The notes below the pieces were generated by a model. It was not told the DNA's origin. It made no database searches and worked only from the letters and a program-made list of their open reading frames with translations. The position numbers and the translations under genes are program-made. Below, piece by piece: positions 61,014 through 64,000 of a stretch of DNA of 64,000 nt (position 1 is the stretch's first letter; each line of letters opens with the position of its first letter). The stretch is from Vishniacozyma victoriae. Lineage: Eukaryota > Basidiomycota > Tremellomycetes > Tremellales > Bulleribasidiaceae. The DNA is taken from positions 4,526,001 to 4,590,000 of the forward strand of contig JADPYG010000088.1 of NCBI GenBank assembly GCA_017654735.1, written 5' to 3'.

Positions 61014-62494
61014 ATGACCTCGATATCATCCTATCCTATACATTTTCAACCTCCAAAGGTGAAGCTCGAATACGTTCTAGGTCCAGACCCCCAAAGGACG
61101 AACCCGAAGACCGACAAGCTGAGATTTTTCCTGTGCGATAGCGCTGCTGTGCAAGAGACTCATTCGCTCTTCAAAGACAAAGCGGACAGCAGTGAATACT
61201 CTCGATACGAAGGTCTCTCTCCCAAAAATACCGCTCCTGCGGTGATGTTGGGAATGCCACCCATCGAGATTCAGATTTTGAACGACTACAAAGAAAGGAC
61301 AGGGAAAATGCCAAGCTTTCCTCACTGGGTGAAAAAAGCTTTAGAAGGGCAGGGGATTATAAAGAGCTTCTCAGGAATGCGCTGCATCCCATACCTCTTT
61401 CAAATTTTCCTTATACCGTTTGTGAGACATATCCTCTTCGCTGCTGGCCTCAGCTGATATCTCAGACTTTGATGTTGGCCATTTCAGTGATCAGCCATAA
61501 CTCAGATATTTTCCCCTCTAATATGCGATATAAGAAGGATGAACCGAAGTCCTGCGATGAAGAGGACAGGGAACGGAGCGATCTGCGTATACAATCGTTC
61601 TACGAATGCGGTTTACGTATCCACGAGCGGTATCCACTGGCCGAAATCTATTTCTATGTCCGATGTGACGCTCTGGTTGGCAGGATCAACGAAATCAAAT
61701 CAGTCGATCGAAATGGCCGGGTCATTTTGGAGGAATATGGGACCTTAAAGATCGGTGCATCGTCAAAATCGCTCAAAAATGACCTTGACGTCCTGCTCAA
61801 GACCGACACTTTCCGAAAGAAACCGTACCCAATGCAACCCCTCGTCGACCTATCTCACGGCAACGCTCAGGTCGAATGGACAGACCTTGTCATCGAGGGA
61901 CCCTACCACATGTCGAATCCAAAGTGTATACCTCTCTGCCAAGTAGCTCAGGACTGGGTCCTTCGACACGGCTTCCAACTTCGCTTCGTCCCCGATACAA
62001 ACGTTTTCTCGCACCGCTATCACGAGCTACGAGACATGATCTCTCGATTTCGAGGGGATATTAAGTTGGCGTCTTTACCAGAAGTGGAGCTGGAGCTGAG
62101 CCGGGGTATTGACCCGGTAAAACGGGATAGAAGGTGGAATGGATTCCAAAATCTGATCACTTCGGTCTTCTCAGAGAGATGGTCCGATGTCGGAGTCGTC
62201 AATCATCCTATGGTCTACAAACCGGGTCAGCCTGGCGAACTCGACAAAATCGCTCCTCAAGCGGACTTAAGAGTCCGGGCTGAATTGGCCTTAATCGTTC
62301 GCTTGCTCGAAGCCACCAAAAGTAGTCAATTGGTATTTGTCTTCATCACCATCGACTACGGGAGCCATCTTCTAGTTCAAGCCATCAAGACAGACACGGC
62401 AACATTGATCTGTATACGAGTAGATGACCGGGATGAAAGGGGAACGCTCTTCCTGGACCTGATATATAGTATTTTGCGTGAGTATTTCGAGTGA
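61014..62494 (+). CDS. Orphan protein 2 of a divergent pair
   Basis: About 478 aa in two exons from the ATG at 61014 (MTSISSYPIHFQPPKVKLEY), or 33 residues longer from 60915. TGA is at 62492-62494. A 44-nt intron (61422-61465, GTGAGA donor) restores the frame, joining FLIPF to TLMLAISVISHN, which creates a single hydrophobic segment (about residues 125-150). The rest is soluble-looking (HERYPLAEIYFYVRCDALVG; ECGLRIHER; VVNHPMVYKPGQPGELDKIA; LVFVFITIDYGSHLLVQAIK). No family is recognised. The exon boundary and restored hydrophobic segment support splicing, but the intron could also be alternatively retained, which would give a short product. Confidence 0.62.
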
Positions 62495-62826
62495 AAGGGG
62501 GAATGTTGTACATACGAGGATATGATATAGCTTGCTTTGCTAGATGTGGATGCGATGATTTCATGAACATTAGAACAGAGTAATCCATCTTTGTCGAGAG
62601 GTCCAAATACGCCCTCTGATATATACATTATCTCACAGGCAACAAACACCTTCGGCATCGGTTGCCTCGTCTTCGTCTTCGGGGATGCGAATGACTCAGG
62701 CACAGTTGTCGATCTTCAGAAAGACCGTGGGAAAAGTAATCACTAAGTTGAGTTCGCGTCGCGTATCAAGGGGTCAATGTAAAGCAATACCATTTCCCCT
62801 ATATCACACGCCCACAGCGGGTCATC
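62495..62826 (+). promoter_or_regulatory. Upstream region of the last gene, holds right direct repeat
   Basis: 332 bp between tandem genes, containing the right copy of the direct repeat (62638-62755) within 200 bp of the next ATG. No other motif was picked out. Confidence 0.4.
62638..62755. repeat. Diverged direct repeat, right copy
   Basis: Partner of 58950-59068, same orientation, about 118 bp. Together the two copies enclose both orphan genes. Confidence 0.7.
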
Positions 62827-64000
62827 ATGTCGACACCTCCCACCGCTTCAGGATCTCGCCAAAGGACGACATCAACCCCTGGTCGACAACCAATACCGGT
62901 AATGACGGAAAATTGGGATGAAGACTTTGAATTCCCCACTCTCGCTCTGCCCAAAAGCAAGAAAGCCGAAACACCCCGGAAACGAGAGTCGGAAGTTGCG
63001 AGTCCTGTGGAAGACTGGGGAGAGGATGGATGGGATGATAGTCCGCCCCCGGCATTGTCGCGCATGCCAATTGCCAATCTTGGGAAACGTAAATCACCTA
63101 CTCAACCCGATATAGGGAGGTTGAGTCTGAGCTCACCTCGAGCGTATGATTCAATGTCCTCGGATCTTCATTTGCCAAGGTCACCTACATCGCCTGGTAT
63201 GAGTGGAGTATCGGCATCGAGGTCGGCATTGCAGCTTGTCTCTGGACAACCTGGACCATCAGCTTCTACTTCGAATCAACGCTCGAGATCCGGCTCAACA
63301 TCAGCGACCGTCCGCAATAAACTCATTAAACGACATCCTTCTACCTCTTTTATCCCTATCGGATCATCATCGTCAGTCGATGTCTCCTCCATCAAATCAC
63401 CTCCTCCTCCTGGTGCTCGAAGCTCCTACGACCTTTCACGCCCGACCCACATACCGCCTCTTCCCCTGCCACTCCCACGATCAAAGTCGGGCGAGCAGAT
63501 GCCTCCTCCACCCTTACCCCTTGGGCACTCGAGACAGAGGAGCAAGTCAAAGGCGAAGGCGAGGCCAATGTCGCGTCAAGGCGAGATCAGGGTATCTGCC
63601 ATTCCCCTTTCTCCATCCAGTGATCACGCGCACAATGTTGATCAACCTCGCAGGCCGAGCTTTTGGAAACGATTATCGGGACAGGGATTGGTGGGAGAGC
63701 CAGTTACATCTCCTGGATCATGTAAGCAATTTCCCTCTCGTGTGAAGCTCACGATAGATATCCAAGATTCAGTCAAGCTGCAGCACAAGCGGAGTGCATC
63801 TCTAGGACGGAGGAATATCAGGGACGTCGAACTCACTCCACCTGTACCACCTATACCTGCAAACCTCCGCTCACCGAGCGCTACTTCCACGGCGTCCAAT
63901 ACATCCGTCTCATCCTCGAACCGCTCCGGTCCAACTTCCATCTCGTCAATTATACGTAGAACAGCAAGTGGATTATCTAGGAAATCGCAAAAGGGCACCC
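62827..64000 (+). CDS. Ser/Pro-rich protein, 5' part only (possible Byr4/Bfa1-type)
   Basis: Open from ATG 62827 (MSTPPTASGSRQRTTSTPGR) to the window edge, at least 390 codons. The N-terminal motif TENWDEDFEFP followed by VEDWGEDGWDD resembles the acidic Trp/Asp/Phe repeats of fungal Byr4/Bfa1-type spindle-checkpoint GAP subunits. The rest is basic, Ser/Pro-rich and disordered with RSKSGEQMPPPPLPLG and SFWKRLSG. A 45-nt segment at 63721-63765 (GTAAGC...CAAG) has intron-like ends but is open in frame, so it could be an intron or coding. The identification is tentative because the conserved C-terminal region lies outside the window. Confidence 0.6.
   Translation, partial: MSTPPTASGSRQRTTSTPGRQPIPVMTENWDEDFEFPTLALPKSKKAETPRKRESEVASPVEDWGEDGWDDSPPPALSRMPIANLGKRKSPTQPDIGRLSLSSPRAYDSMSSDLHLPRSPTSPGMSGVSASRSALQLVSGQPGPSASTSNQRSRSGSTSATVRNKLIKRHPSTSFIPIGSSSSVDVSSIKSPPPPGARSSYDLSRPTHIPPLPLPLPRSKSGEQMPPPPLPLGHSRQRSKSKAKARPMSRQGEIRVSAIPLSPSSDHAHNVDQPRRPSFWKRLSGQGLVGEPVTSPGSCKQFPSRVKLTIDIQDSVKLQHKRSASLGRRNIRDVELTPPVPPIPANLRSPSATSTASNTSVSSSNRSGPTSISSIIRRTASGLSRKSQKGT

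Noticed and set aside
61422..61465. Orphan gene 2 as two separate genes
   Set aside because: The 44-nt segment has consensus donor, branch site and acceptor, and joins the frames in phase, so one spliced gene is simpler.
58950..62755. The direct repeats as LTRs of a retrotransposon
   Set aside because: No reverse transcriptase, integrase or gag-like sequence lies between them, there is no TG...CA border or primer-binding site, and the enclosed genes have introns.

Overview
The window is nuclear DNA from a basidiomycete yeast, most likely a tremellomycete (Cryptococcus/Kwoniella type). The genes are dense and intron-rich. Introns are mostly 33-60 nt with GTRNGT donors, CTGAC/CTAAC/CTGAT branch points close to the acceptor and AG acceptors. 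The proteins match fungal house-keeping families throughout. I placed exon joins by hand from reading-frame continuity, splice consensus and family conservation, so outer limits are usually firm and a few internal joins are approximate.

Layout. 0.1-2.0 kb: RBR-type E3 ubiquitin ligase (-). It shares a 211-bp promoter with PMS1 mismatch-repair endonuclease (+, 2.2-5.6 kb). Then ERG25 sterol C4-methyl oxidase (+), a complete VPS13 lipid-transfer gene of about 10.6 kb (+) and the MAPK kinase STE7 (+). 20.7-22.6 kb: a three-finger C2H2 protein (-). 23.6-27.2 kb: BMS1 ribosome-biogenesis GTPase (-), head to head with a BRD7/9-like bromodomain gene (+). 31.1-33.1 kb: a RING protein (+). 34.0-37.7 kb: a large Ser/Arg-rich disordered protein (-), head to head with TIM22 (+). 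38.7-41.5 kb: an F-box/LRR protein (-), head to head with SCT1-type acyltransferase (+), followed by an EIF1AD-like protein (+). 46.1-47.8 kb: a secreted repeat-bearing orphan (-). 48.7-51.6 kb: secreted GH3 beta-glucosidase (-). 52.0-55.0 kb: COG5 (-), head to head with ATG6/Beclin (+), then PEX13 (+). 58.5-62.5 kb: a small 76-aa gene (-) and a divergent pair of unrecognised genes. The window ends inside a Ser/Pro-rich gene that may be a Byr4/Bfa1-type protein.

Functionally the genes are ordinary cell biology: DNA repair, sterol and phospholipid synthesis, membrane contact sites, Golgi tethering, autophagy, peroxisome import, mitochondrial import, ribosome assembly and mating MAPK signalling. 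There is no operon-like logic, and no tRNA, rRNA, CRISPR array or intact transposon was seen.

The unusual material lies between genes. Two minus-strand genes (BMS1 and the 34-37.7 kb gene) are each followed by decayed partial copies of their own 3' ends. The second array also contains a fragment that reads as the C-terminal part of mitochondrial NADH dehydrogenase subunit 5 (a NUMT). A roughly 115-bp diverged direct repeat flanks the orphan gene pair near the right end. Two introns use GC-AG boundaries, one next to a 22-nt micro-exon and the other splitting the HRD motif of STE7.
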